Shown: piece by piece, positions 1 through 10,695 of the stretch
Position numbering within the stretch: position 1 is the stretch's first letter
How the letters are laid out: each line of letters starts with the position of its first letter
NCBI GenBank assembly: GCA_029204225.1
Contig: CM055095.1
Location: 20,637,348-20,701,347, forward strand
Source: Diphasiastrum complanatum
Taxonomy: Eukaryota; Streptophyta; Lycopodiopsida; Lycopodiales; Lycopodiaceae
DNA: 64,000 nucleotides
Direction of reading: 5' to 3'
Made by a program: the position numbers and the translations under genes
Notes under the pieces: generated by a model
What the model was told of the DNA's origin: nothing
Databases searched by the model: none
The model's input: the letters and a program-made list of their open reading frames with translations, nothing else

Positions 1-830
1 AGTATACGCGAGCAACTGGCAGCTGACCTTTGACTTTGTCGGAAGCGAGCGTCTTATTTGGATCAAAAAATATGGAGGGAAGGAAATCATCCCATTTTGT
101 TTCAATGCCCATTAAATATTCCAAGTCCCGGGCGTAAGTGGCTGCCGCGCGGACTGTGGTATCGGGGCCATTGATGTAGTGGCTGGCGAATGCGGAGAGA
201 GCCCTTCTGGCGTCTACATCCGTTGTCCACCCATATTCGGATTTGATGATTGGCCGGTTGAAATTGTTGAGTGTGATATGGTCCAGAGGAGTGCCGCATT
301 CCGCCCATTTGGATCTTCTTGGACATGGCAGAAAATGCACGTTCACCCGTAACTGTTGTGGACTCGTCACGTAAGCCCTGATGGCCGTAGGGTCTCTCTC
401 AAATAACTGATGTCGCCACTCCGGTTGTGGTTGGAGGGCGGGTAAGGCTTGTAGTTCTTTTCCCTTGATGGTCTGAGCTGAGAATGATAACTGCCATCCG
501 TCTCTTGATGACTCGTGGAGATATTTGGATGAAAATTTATTGATGTTCTCCTCCACAGATTTCGGTCTTCGAAAGGCCCGGCTGGCAGATATCGTTCGTG
601 ACCCTCTGGATGATGTTGTTGGGCCCTGGCTGGTGGTTGCACCTTGGCTCTGGTCGCACGTCTCATCGACCGCATCTATCTGTCCTTGGTCTTGGCCTTC
701 GAACCCTTGATCTGGTTGAAATCCCCCTGTTGCCTGCTGGCTCTGATCTTGGCTGGTACTAGCCTGTGCAGCGTCAAAATTAGGTGGCGGTGAAATTACC
801 ACGGGAGAGAGTTGGGCCTTCGTTTCCATG
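1..830 (-). CDS. C-terminal module of an unidentified retroelement-associated protein, open at window edge
   Basis: Reading the minus strand from an ATG at 830 gives about 276 codons without a stop, running off the window at position 1. One TAG (836-838) separates it from an upstream coiled-coil stretch in the same frame, so it is probably the end of one longer protein. The first ~90 residues are rich in Q, S, T and D; the rest is ordered-looking with conserved-type W, Y and P residues (for example WRHQLFERDPTAIRAY and GWTTDVDARRALSAFASHY). I see no zinc knuckle, protease, membrane segment or known catalytic motif. It lies on the same strand and downstream of the gypsy pol at 3.9-8.5 kb, so it could be an extra ORF of that element, or the Gag of a neighbouring one. 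The family is not recognised. Confidence 0.5.
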
Positions 831-1460
831 TATTTCTAGCATGCCTTGAGGGCTTGCTTGGCCTGGGCGAGCTCTTGCGTTGTGCTTGCCCGATACTTAT
901 TGAACTCCGCCTGGTAGCTGGTCAAGGTTTGGCTATGAATCTGCACCTGACGCCATAGAAGATTCATCTCTGATTGGAAAGCGGCCTTGTGTCCAGTGCA
1001 GATTGAGCTAACCAGACGAGCTTCTCATCTTGTAAGACTTTAACCTCCGTTCCCAGGCACGTGTTCTCTGCTTCCAAAAGTGTAAGTTCAACTGGATGGG
1101 GGCAAGTCGTTGGGATGCTTTAGTTTGAAGCTCCCGCACCTTTGTGGAGGCCTCCGTCAGCTCTTTTGAGAGGCTTTGAATATATTTGTTTAGGCCCTCC
1201 TCCTTCTGTTGCAACTTGGCAATCTCCTGGTGCCCTGCTTGTTCGTGTTGCTGAGCCAAAATCAGCTCTTGCTGCAGCTTGGGGAGGTCCGCTCGCAGCT
1301 GTGTATTACTTGTTGCCAATTGTAGTACCCTGCTTTCCATAATAGCTTTGGCTGCTATCGCATCTAGGATGTATTTTCCTAGGGTTTGGTATGTCGTCGT
1401 TAGATCCATGGGAGTAGCTGGTACACTAACACTGGCAGGGGCTTGTGTTGTATCGGTCAT
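831..1460 (-). pseudogene. Coiled-coil middle part of the unidentified retroelement-associated protein
   Basis: From ATG 1460 the minus strand reads MTDTTQAPASVSVP, then a long heptad-type, Q/L/E/K-rich coiled coil (for example LRADLPKLQQELILAQQHE). The best translation changes frame near 1085 and again near 990 and meets one TAG at 836-838 before joining the open module at 830-1. I therefore read it as a decayed stretch of one protein. Coiled coils are common in Gag and accessory proteins of plant Tat-lineage elements (family knowledge); assignment to that group is inference. Confidence 0.45.
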
Positions 1461-1466
1461 GACGAC

Positions 1467-2851
1467 TTATGGAACTCTGTCGTCATTGTCTTCGATCAGA
1501 TTTTCATTTATCCTGATGTCATCTGGGGCGGTAGGGTCAGTCCGATCTGGTGATGCTACAAAAACTGTTTGTACAAATGCGTCATCAGGCAGTGGTTGGT
1601 TGCCCTCGGCAACCTTTGGCGAAGCGGGTGGGGTGTGAGAAACAACTGTGGAAACAGGGGTGAGGACAATTTGTCCGAACGAGAAGATGGGAGGAATAGT
1701 GGAGAATTGAAGGGTGGTGTGTGTCGGGGGACAGTTGCGAATCAGAAGGGTGGAATGTGACAGGAGCAACGGTGGTGGCAGGAGTAATTGAGGATGCGAT
1801 AGTGATGGATGGAGTAGCGGACACTGGAAGAGAAGTAGGAGTGGTATCAACAGAAGAAACGAGAATGGAGACAGAAACATATGTGGATGGAATAGGAAAA
1901 GAGGTAGCGACAACAGAAATTAGAGTGGGGGGTTGCACGGAAGAAGAAGTGGCGGTGGTTGATGGAGTAGTTAGTGCGGTAGTGGAGAGACATCATCGGG
2001 TAATAGGTGGAGATGTGGATGTAGAGGTAGCGCCATGCATTCGTTTGCTGGCCATTGTGTTAATGACTGCAGGTTGGGATGAGGTAGATGCTTGAGAGGG
2101 TGGGTAAAGGTTAGTATGTGGCACAAGGGTAGACAAGAGGGATGAGCGTTGGAAACCGCGCACTTTCGCCTCGAGAAGTGCACAAGCAAAGTTACACAAC
2201 AGGGGGCCTGCTGCAATTTGCTCACGGTTGTTGGGTTTGATGGAGTTTGTTAGTTCTCGAATAAGGAAGCTATGCCGGTCGTATGGCACAATGGAGGGGT
2301 TAGGGAATTCCAAAAAGGATTCCACTATCTGACTCAGCAGCGTAGACTGGATTTTGTCCTTGCGAAATGTTGAAATAACCAGAAAGTTATTCAACAGATG
2401 CGCAGCTGTCTGAATGACGGGTTTCGTGATAGCTTCTATCAAGTAACCATTGTTAGTCTGGATGGGGATTTCTGGTGTGGTTTGGGTGACGAATGGTTTG
2501 ATCAGAGTTTGGTGTGGCGATGGGAGATGGGTTGAGGATCACCTGACATAATGCCAATGGTGATCATCGAGTTGGCGTTAATCCTAACCTTGTACGTGGT
2601 ACCTTGGTACAGGAAGTGGAAACGAGCCTTGTTCTCATCCCAGGTGGCATAAGCGTGAAGGGCGAGGCCCATGTTAATCTCAAAATGGAAGAGCACCAAG
2701 TAAAAACCCATTGCTTCAAGGAGGGCCCGACTGTCTGCAGCCATGGTTGGATCAAAGTGTCAGAGGGTAGAGGCCAAATCTACGTGGCGTCGGGGATGTC
2801 ATGCTGGATCACCTGTTTGGCGCCAGAGTCTTCAGAGGATGAGAAGGCCAT
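1467..2851 (-). pseudogene. N-terminal part of the unidentified retroelement-associated protein
   Basis: The minus strand starts with MAFSSSEDSGAKQVIQHD at ATG 2851. The likely continuations are MAADSRALLEAMGFYLV (2744-2502) and a helical stretch at 2442-1993 (AHLLNNFLVISTFRKDK, SIVPYDRHSFLIRELTNSI), followed by a Pro/Ser/Thr-rich linker (about 2100-1470). At least three frame changes or stops are needed to connect these pieces, so this copy is broken. The pieces share strand and order with the coiled-coil segment downstream. The linker DNA is simple-sequence-like and gives several shadow ORFs on both strands. I do not recognise the protein family. Confidence 0.4.
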
Positions 2852-3945
2852 GTTAGCAATGATGATTAGTGGTCAAAAAAGTCGAAAAAATAAGAAAAAT
2901 GGTGGAAAATGGAAGGAAACAGTAGAAAACTGAGAATGATGAGTGTTGGATGACAATGATTGTAGTTCAGAGCGCAGATCGGTGTTTGATATGAGTAGAT
3001 GACAGCTGGTAGGAAGTTTGGTTGAAAACATAAAACATGGTATTTTCAGTGAAAATTTCGGTAGAGCTTCGCTAGCAAGGGTGACAAATGACTCGAATTC
3101 AGCCCTTATACAGCGGAATTTAGAGTGCGTATTAGGTGAAATTCACTTTCCCTTGCTCAGTTCCACCCAAATTTTGGCAGACACCTTCTTCACAAATCTT
3201 AAGACCTCAAGGAAGTCTGCGAGAGTTCAGAAGGTGATTTGACTGCTATGCGAAGGTTCTGCGAGAGTTCAGACTGTTTGCGAGGGTTCAACTCTCGCAG
3301 GAAGTGATATCTCGCACAACTTGTTCATGTGATTGGATTTTCAAGATCAAACCATGTAGGCAGGCTAATTTCACTGCTCTGATTCCATTTAGGCACCTTG
3401 TGAGAGTTGGTAAGTTGATCTTGATGCTCTACGAGGGTTCTGAAAATTCTGCTTCTGGGAACTCTCGCATACACTAAAAAATGATGATTCCTCCATCAGG
3501 AACTCTCGCAGAGATTTTCATGGATGCATCTAGGTCAGATCTGGTGACTGCCCAATTTTCAAGAGCTATCTCCTAGGAGACCTCAAAAAATCATGAAAAA
3601 GTGCTCCTTTAGAGTGTTTTTTGATGAGATCTCGAGATTTTCTGATTTTTAACTTTTGTAATATGGTAATCAGCTTCATCCAGACTTGATCTGACTGTTG
3701 GTAGTGCTCTGTAAGTTTTGATGGATTCTTGGTAGTAGATCTCTCAATCAATCTGATGATCTACTTCCTTTTTTACCCTATCAGGATCAGGATCCTCCTT
3801 GGATTCTGATGGATTTTCCCGATCCTATCAAATCTGGCTGAATCTTGATGGATTTAGTTTGATTTGGCTTTATCTCCTTAGATCTAGTGGTAATGGCTGA
3901 GTAGATAAGCTTTTTGTAACGTGCCACTCCCAATCTGGATCTGTC
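2852..3945. other. Non-coding stretch between gypsy integrase and the unidentified coding unit
   Basis: No supportable gene. On the minus strand this is the region after the integrase stop and before the ATG at 2851, like a retroelement 3' or leader region. It contains a cluster of the GCGAGAGTT motif (listed separately) and TCAAGAT/GATCTAG-rich low-complexity DNA at 3540-3940. No convincing LTR boundary was seen. Confidence 0.5.
3218..3510. repeat. Cluster of GCGAGAGTT / AACTCTCGC motifs, left copy
   Basis: At least seven copies or close variants of the decamer TGCGAGAGTT occur here in both orientations (for example near 3219, 3260, 3275, 3290, 3410, 3475 and 3500). A TGCGAGGGTTCAACTCTCGCA arrangement at about 3280-3300 forms a local inverted repeat. 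The same motif makes a larger cluster at 8.96-9.72 kb, on the other side of the gypsy pol. Confidence 0.7.
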
Positions 3946-5320
3946 TTACTGTGGTGGCCAGTACTTGTGCAACCGGCTACCATTGATGGGTGTGTCAAAG
4001 GGCGTCCCATCAAGCTGTTTTAAGTTCACGGCCCCATGATTAAGAATTTCCTTGGTCCTATAAGGACCTTCGCCTGTGAATTTTAACTTCCCCTTGATCG
4101 CCTTGGTTTTATACATCAGGACCAGATCTCCTGAACGAAGATCCTTCTTTTGTAATCTACGATAATGCCAAGCCTTGCATCTTTTCTTTTCAGCTGCCAG
4201 TGCATGCACAACTAGTAAGCGTGTTTCACAGAGTTTATGCAGAGCTTCGTGGCGTACCTGTAGAGATTTGGACTCATTAAGACGTTGCGCGGTGGCAATC
4301 CTTCATGAAGGAATTAAAAACTCTACTGGCATCACAGCATCCTGACCATATACCAATTGGAAGGGTGTTTGATCGGTGCTCCCTTTATATGCTGTCCTGA
4401 ATGCCCACAATGCAGCATGCAACTTGTGTTCCCAATGATCTACTAGCTTCAACTATTTTCGTGAGCACGCTACACAGGATCTTATTGGATGATTCTGCTT
4501 GCCCATTACCACGAGGATAATAAGGCGTACTGGTTCTGTGGATCACGAAAAATTCCTCCAACAGGACCTTGATGGTCTCATTGATGAAATGGCTTCCGCG
4601 ATCACTGACTAGTTCCACTGGGCACCCGAAGCGCACAATGATATTTTCATAAAGGAACTTGGCAGTGGTCCTAGAGTCTGCTACTCGTACTGCCTTGGCT
4701 TCGACCCATTTGGTGAGGTAGTCTGTGGCTACGATTATGTATCGAGCCTAGGAACTCCTTGCTGTAGGGTGAATTGGACCAATATAGTCCAATCCCCATT
4801 TTTTGAACGGTGCTTGGGCTAAGATTGGGTGCAGTAGATCATAGTTCAATCTCGTTGGTCTTCTTGCCCTTTGGCACACATCGCACTTTTTCAAGTATTC
4901 CTCTGTGTCTTTATGAATCGTTGGCCACCAGCATCCTGATTGCAGGATCTTGTGAACTGTAATGTCAGATGCAAAATGACCTCCACCCATGCCTTCATGT
5001 GAAAGCGAAATGACCTGGGTGGTCTCATGAGGAAGAATACACCGCCAAAGAATTCCGTCTGGACCTCTTCGATACAACTGGCTGGCAATCAGCTGATAAG
5101 GTCTAGCTTTCAAGATCAATTTCCGTTGTTCCGCCTTTGGTAGTGATTTGTTTGGTTGGCCCCGCATTAGATATTCAACAATGTCGGTAGCCCATTCTGG
5201 TACTGTATCTACATAAAATAAGGCAGCATCTGCCAGCTCATCGTCGGGTTGGGTTGCAATCTCCTTTCCCTTGATTCGTGACACATGATCTGCCATTTTC
5301 CCTTGCGAACTACTATCCAA
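3946..5320 (-). pseudogene. Gypsy integrase, broken
   Basis: The integrase reads in three blocks. At 5320-4748 the N-terminal zinc-binding H-H-C-C pattern is visible (HEGMGGGHFASD and KKCDVCQRARR), followed by the start of the catalytic core (WGLDYIGPI, with the first acidic residue). At 4636-4385 the core continues with ELVSDRGSHF (second Asp) and YYPRGNGQAESSNK (catalytic Glu). At 4209-3946 the C-terminal domain has GDLVLMYKTKAIKGKLKF and GPYRTKEI and ends at KYWPPQ with no chromodomain. The blocks are separated by stops and frame changes, so no active enzyme is expected. The role in the parent element would be insertion of the DNA copy into the genome. Confidence 0.85.
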
Positions 5321-6724
5321 AAATTAAATTCCAACAACAACAAGAGCCATCTGGTGATTCTCCCGGTGTTGCAAGTTTTATTAACGAGATATAGCAAGGG
5401 TTGATGGTCCGTATAAAAAGCAAAATGTGTGGCCATCAAATAGTGTCAAAACTCCTTAACCACATAGATCATTGCCAGTGTTTCTCGTTCTGTGGTTGAA
5501 TAATTCATTTTGGTATAACTGAGCTGTCGGCTTGCAAATCAGATTGGAAAATCCTTTTTGTGTTCACCTGGCTGGGTTAAGACTGCTCCAACTGCATACT
5601 TCGATGCATCCGTATGCACGTGGAACTCAATGGACCAATTGGGTGGTCGTAGGATTGGTGCTGAGACCAATGCATCCTTAATCTTCTCAAAAGCCTTTAG
5701 AGCTTTCTCATTCCAATGTGGATCCGTTGTGAGCTTGTAAATTGGTCTGGATAAGTCCGCAAAATCAAGAATGAAGATCCTATAATAGTTAGCATGACCC
5801 ATGAAAATGTAGACCTCGCGGATCGTCCCCGGTGGTGGTAGATCAATAATGATCCTGATCTTTGATAGATCTGTGGCGATCCCGTGTCTTGACACTATAT
5901 GGCCGAGTATCAAGCCATGTTTCATCTAGAATTGAGATTTTTCTGGATTCAGGGAGCTGGTATTCGCGGCAATTTTGTAGCACCTTCTCCAAATTGGATA
6001 AGTGTCCTGAATTTGGTCCATGCACGCACAGATCATCTAAGAAAATTTTCAGAATTTTTTGCAAATAATCTTTGAATGCCGCCTGCATGACTCACTAGAA
6101 AGTGCTTGGGGCATTGCAAAGTCCGAATGGCATCACTTTATAGGCATAAGTTCCTCATTCCGTGGAAAATTTTGTCTTGTGCTGGTCTTGGGGGGCTATT
6201 TTCACCTGGTTGTAGCCGCTGAAGCCGTCCAGAAAACTGTAGGCTTCATCGCCAGCTACTCTATCGAGGACACTTTCTGTAAATGGTAAAGGAAAATGGT
6301 CCTTCTTGGTGACTGCATTAAGTGCCTTCAGATTCACACAGATACGCATTTTGCCATTCTTCTTGGGTACTATAACTATCGGGGATACCCATTCCGTGTG
6401 CTCGATTTCGTAAATGAAATCTGCATCCATAAGTTTCTGCAACTCTTGCTTGATCAGTTCTGTATAATTCGGGTTGCAGCGGTAGTAACGACTTACCTTG
6501 GGGACTGCTCCGTCCACCAAAGGTATGGTGTGCTGGACTACTGTTGGCGGAATGCCCTTTAGATCACTATAGCTCCAGGCAAAACAGTCTTTATATTCCA
6601 CCAACAAGGATCGTAGTTTCTTGAACTGCGTGGGTGTTAACAGCTCTCCCACATGCAGGTACCTTCTTGGTTCCGTAACGATCTGGGTCCATGTGGTGTA
6701 GGACTTGTTTATCAGTAAGCTCAA
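5209..6724 (-). pseudogene. Gypsy reverse transcriptase and RNase H, broken
   Basis: The RT fingers and palm are clear at 6724-6155 (WVSPIVIVPKKNGKMR, FPLPFTESVLDRVAG, YSFLDGFSGYNQV). After a frameshift the catalytic box reads FLDDLCVH at 6088-5843 in place of the usual Y/F-V/L-D-D. The connection and RNase H follow at 5925-5539 (ILGHIVSRHGI, HVHTDASKYAVGAVL) and 5439-5209 (FYTDHQPLLYLVNK). At least three frame changes separate these blocks. It would have copied element RNA to DNA. It sits between protease (higher coordinates) and integrase, as expected for gypsy. Confidence 0.88.
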
Positions 6725-8490
6725 TCTCCTTATTATAAGTTAGAGCATGTTGCCAAGGGACTAGATCATCATCCACTGGGTTCTCAATAGGCTCCACTGA
6801 CAGCCATGCTACGTTTATCATATTCACTCCAAATGTGATTGGTGTGTCCATAGTGTAACATTTGGGTGAAGATGTACTTGGTTCTGGATTTGATTCATAT
6901 TGACATGCTTGGCAGTCAATAGTTGCTAATGCATCCGTCCATCTCATGACATCCGTCTCTGAATGATGGTGACCTCCCTTGGCTGGCCTTCGGTGGTCAA
7001 TCGTATGATCTGTCATGGATGATCCGTCATCAGCTTTGGGTGCAATAGGTTTCACCGCCCATGTGGTTGGATCTACCTTTACAACCTGTTCTTTGTTCTC
7101 GAAGGTGAGTTTTTTGCACCCCAGTTGTGTACTACTTGCGCAGCCCTCAAGCATGGTCTTCCCAGTAAAATACGGTATGCAGATGGAGATTCAGGTATAT
7201 CCATGACCACAAAAGTAATCACATACTGCATGCCTACTATCCTTATGGGAATATCAACAACTACACCTTTTGGTTTCACACAGGATTGATCTGCTAGCTT
7301 GATGGCGAATTTGGCTGGCTTCAATCCTTCTAATCCCCATTTTGCATACAAAGTAGTGGAGATCAGATTGACACCTGATCCTCCCTCTACCACTGCCGCC
7401 TCGTCCTCATATCTCTTGTGTTTGATTGGCAAAGTGATGTTGTGTTCCTCACTTTCCCATGCTGCTCCGATGTAGAGGACGTTACTTGTTTCATCATAGC
7501 CCGCACAATATCTGGGCTTAGGCGCTACTGGCTCCTCATTCACCTTGGCCCATTCAGCTAAAAGGCTTTTTGCTTGTGGTGCAATCCGCATTAGCTCTCC
7601 GAGGGGTAAACTAACGTGGCTTGACAGCAAGAGTGTGAGCCTTTTAGTGCGTGGTTCCTCAGGCTCCACCACGTGAAAAGGTGGTTCATGTTGGTGCAAC
7701 CGATCATTCTGATCAATGCGCAGTGGTGAGTCCGGTTGCGGATCTCGTTCGACGCCGACTAGAGGTTCTGCGAGATTGTTTTGTTCTTGCTCTTTTTCCT
7801 CCTCTTGTGCTTTTTGTACCCAGTGTCTTATTTTTTGGTACTGTCTTCTCTCTTCCCTCACATTTGGATATGGCGCTGAAGTTGAGGATTGGTCGTCAGT
7901 GATCGATGGTGGTGGTGAGGGAGCCACTTCCTTCCTCTTCTGTGCTCGTGTAACAGCCAACACAGGAGCGTAGTCATGTCGTCCCTTCGATGGCATCCCT
8001 GCTGGAACTGCTGATTGTTGTATGGCAATGAGATTAAGAGGTGCACTAGTTCTAGGTTTAAATGGACAATTCTTCAAACAATGTCCATAACCGCAATCCC
8101 AGTAGGAGGTTGTATATTGTCCTTTGTAGGGACATTCTACAATTCTATGTTCCTCGCCGCACCCGTAGCAGCCGTAATTTCTTCCACCTTGACGTGGAGT
8201 TTGAGCTGCATAGGCCAGCCAAAACATATTCATTTATGGCAGGATCCATAAATGGTTCATCTGGTCCGTACCACTACTGCTGCTCAAGTTGAGGTGACAT
8301 TTGCAATTCTTGTTCTGCTGCTGTCAGGTTTACATGGGCCACTTGTTGATTGGCTGGCCCTAGTGGAGCAGGTAAGGCCATGTGTTGTGGTTGGTTGGGT
8401 GTGCCGTACCTTGGTGCCGCGTTAGGTGCCCCTTGATGATAAGGATAAGAAATCTGATAAGGACTTCTCTTCTGTTGAACAACCCAGTAG
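6591..8490 (-). pseudogene. Gypsy gag 3' end, aspartic protease and protease-RT linker, broken
   Basis: Gag's end is open from about 8490 (QISYPYHQGAPNAAP) and is followed by two zinc knuckles: CYGCGEEHRIVEC and a second, CWDCGYGHCLKNC-like, in the ORF from 8233. A charged linker leads to a retroviral-type protease (residues ~270-370 of that ORF) with LPIKHKRYEDEA, VVEGGSGVNLIS and YRILLGRPCL. The active-site motif is normally D-S/T/G-G; here the Asp position reads Glu (VEGGSG), which would inactivate the enzyme. A frameshift near 7130 moves the end (MLEGCASSTQLGCKKLTF) to another frame, and a 187-codon linker (7154-6591) leads to RT. Confidence 0.8.
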
Positions 8491-8597
8491 GAAATTAACT
8501 AAAAGTAGCATCTATGCATAGTTAGGCACCTATCTAGTGATCTAACCTTTGTTGACAGGCGGAAGGGCTATACTACAAAAGATCTTCGACCCCACAG
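8491..8597 (+). other. Possible LTR end joined to truncated gypsy gag
   Basis: The gypsy gag frame stops abruptly at about 8490. The next ~107 bp are unrelated and end in CCCCACAG directly before a primer-binding-site-like sequence on the plus strand. This looks like the 3' end of a plus-strand LTR inserted into the minus-strand element, but no second LTR copy was found. Confidence 0.3.
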
Positions 8598-8615
8598 TGG
8601 TGCCGATGCCGGGGA
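8598..8615 (+). promoter_or_regulatory. Primer-binding-site-like motif, tRNA-Asp type
   Basis: TGGTGCCGATGCCGGGGA closely resembles the TGGCGCCGTTGCCGGGGA primer site used by plant Athila-type gypsy elements (remembered from family knowledge). It lies on the plus strand, opposite to the adjacent gypsy pol, and would define a plus-strand element whose leader is the repeat-rich stretch that follows. Confidence 0.5.
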
Positions 8616-8959
8616 TAGGTTTCCACTAACTAGTTTAGTTGCATTTTAGCTATTTTCTTGCTTTTTAGAGTAGTTTAGGTAGATTTTTGGGAGTTTAGAG
8701 TTAGTTTTCTATATTTTTTTGTGTTTTGACTGTTCACAGCTAGCGGAGGAGGTGTGAGAGGGTAGAGGAGGCCTTGAACAGCCTCTAAGGGCTTGAAACC
8801 CAAACCAGCCAGCCAAAAAACCCAAAAAAAAAAAAACACACCAATCTGTATTTTTGGAGGGAAAAAGAGCCTAAAATCTCATCAGATTTTTATATCTCCA
8901 GAACCAATGTGAACTAACCCTTGCATGACTGGCAGCAGCTCCAGGGTACTGTCCCAGAC

Positions 8960-9716
8960 CTGCATAGAAGCCTGCGAGAGTTAGTTCTAAGCAGATTGTA
9001 AAAATCAAAGAAAAATCATAAAAATTTCAAAAAACCCTTGAAAAAATCCAAAAAAATTCAAATCTTCATAAGAACTCTCGCAGAGCCCTCTGAAGTTCCA
9101 TCTTTGTGAGACCAGAACACAGAGAAACTTGCGAGAGTTAGTTTAATGATTAAGTGCCTGTGCGAGAGTTCCCAGTGAAAAAAAAGACAAGAAAGTACCA
9201 GTGAACCCTCGCAGACAGTGAAATTTTCAGTTCCAGTGGTCAAGAACTCTCGCAGAGGATTCTGAAGTTTCATCTCAGTGAGACCAGGACACAGAAGAGC
9301 TTGCGGGAGTTAGTTTGATTCTAGTGAGCAGAAAATTGGATTTAAGTGCAAAAAAATCACTAAAACATGAAGATCCAGTAAATCCTTCTAGTAAGAACTC
9401 TCGCAGACCCTCTCAATCGATTCAGAATGTCAAATTACATCAGTGATGAAGCCTGTGAGAGTTAGTATGAAGATCTGGTGAAGATCAAGCACAAAAAGTG
9501 ATTTTAAACCCTCGCAGACAGTGAAATTTTCACTTCTTGCGAGAGTTAACTCTCACAGAGAATTCTATAGTGAGATTGGACCCATATCCAGCTATTGTGA
9601 AGCTTGCAAGAGTTACTTCCCAGCGATCTGAAAGATATCAAGTTTTTTACCTGCAAAAATAGCTAAAGAACCCTCGCACAGCCAACCCTCGCACAAGATA
9701 ACCCTCGCAGACTAGA
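8960..9716. repeat. Degenerate ~150-170 bp tandem repeats built on inverted GCGAGAGTT / AACTCTCGC motifs
   Basis: About 15 copies of TGCGAGAGTT or AACTCTCGCA (with GGG or CAA variants) occur in under 800 bp. Three diverged units begin with GAACTCTCGCAGA at 9072, 9244 and 9395. Each carries GAAGTTYCATCT and GTGAGACCAG-like segments and then the reverse motif (TGCGAGAGTTAGT) about 60-70 bp later, so each can fold back on itself. CCCTCGCAGACAGTGAAATTTTCA recurs in two units. It ends with three CCCTCGCA copies at 9669-9710. The position after a primer-site-like motif and before coding sequence suggests a retroelement leader. Confidence 0.75.
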
Positions 9717-9719
9717 TCA

Positions 9720-9952
9720 GTGGAAAGATCTACATCAGATCCAGCTACTGTCAAAATCTTAGGTCAATCAGTACAAGGAGTAAAAAGATATCAAGGAAAA
9801 ACCACCACAAAAGGCCTAAAATTCATTCCGGCTGATCAGATCGTTCAGATCCTTGAAGATCCAGCCTGCATCCTATTGTATAACCTGGACGTCAAATCCA
9901 TCAAGAATCATGTTTCTGAAGTCAAACTGAATAGTGCCCTCATCGAGCAATG
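9720..9952 (+). pseudogene. Short ORF of uncertain origin at the start of the copia remnant
   Basis: A 77-codon ORF (starting MERSTSDPATVKILGQSVQG) directly follows the GCGAGAGTT repeats and ends at a TGA just before recognisable copia Gag. It does not look like the usual start of copia Gag (no YxxWK-type N-terminus), so it may be the first coding piece of another element fused to a 5'-truncated copia. Function unknown. Confidence 0.35.
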
Positions 9953-9954
9953 AG

Positions 9955-10502
9955 AGCACATTCAAACTTATATGACCAGAATCAAGACAATGAGGGATCA
10001 ACTACATTCTATTGGTGAGCGCATACGTGATGTGGAGCTAGTGCACAATGCATTGTACATCATTGCAGAACCCTATCAGATGTTTGCAAGCGGAATATCA
10101 TCAAGAGAAAGATTGCCAACCTTTGATGAGCTCATAAGAATCTTGATGCAAGAAGAGCAACGACGAGAAATGGTGAAAGCTAGATGTCAAAACACTGACG
10201 ATCAAGCACTTGCGACACGCCAAAAGCAAGGCAAAGGCAAGGGCAAGAAGAAGTCTAAGCAGCAGTTTGCCAAGATTCAGGAGGATGAGAGATCTTCCAA
10301 CAAGACCAAAAAGAAGGGCAAGTGCTTCCATTGCGGTAAAAAGGGCCACTGGAAGAGTGAATGTCGAAAACTCCTAGCAGAATCAGAAAAGGGAAAACCA
10401 AAGCAAGCAGGTAACCTTGTCGATGAGGGTGAGATTGAAAACTCTAGTATCTTCATATCAGCATTGTCATCTAATCAAGATGATCAAGCATGGTACTCAT
10501 GA
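9955..10502 (+). pseudogene. Copia Gag fragment with zinc knuckle
   Basis: The frame reads TYMTRIKTMRDQLHSIGERI, the C-terminal half of the UBN2-type copia Gag, then a Lys-rich linker (KGKGKKKSKQQ) and a CCHC zinc knuckle CFHCGKKGHWKSEC near 10324-10366. The start lies upstream of the ATG at 9972 and is lost at the junction with the preceding ORF. Immediately after, the protease active site is damaged: the text reads WYS-stop-ATRYMT where WYxDSGATRHMT is usual, so the catalytic Asp is gone. Confidence 0.8.
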
Positions 10503-10695
10503 GCCACAAGATACATGACAAGTAACAAGAATTGGTTAGTGACTTGAAAGTGCTGGAAAATGAAACATTTGTTTCACAAGCTAATGGTGATGTGTGCAAG
10601 ATCAAGGGGATAGGCACCATTTTCATCCAACCTACCATTTTCATCCATCAAGGGCAAAAGCAGGACGATCAAGGAGGTACTTTATGTACCAGGTT

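Larger units (their letters stand above)
3946..8490 (-). mobile_element. Degenerate Ty3/gypsy element internal region (gag 3' end to integrase), Tat/Athila-like
   Basis: Minus-strand domains run in gypsy order: zinc knuckles, aspartic protease, reverse transcriptase, RNase H, integrase. There is no chromodomain after integrase, which fits the Tat/Athila branch. The coding region is broken by several frameshifts and stops (near 7130, 6725, 6150, 5900, 5440, 5300, 4750, 4640 and 4380). Gag is cut off near 8490, where unrelated sequence with a primer-site-like motif on the opposite strand begins. LTRs could not be located with confidence, so the limits given are those of the recognisable internal region. 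Confidence 0.85.

Noticed and set aside
1721-2095. Plus-strand Val/Glu-rich ORF
   Set aside because: It overlaps the Pro/Ser/Thr-rich linker on the minus strand and reflects biased base composition.
8960-9716. CRISPR-like array
   Set aside because: Repeats are only ~10 bp, in both orientations and irregularly spaced, in a plant nuclear context; no cas genes.
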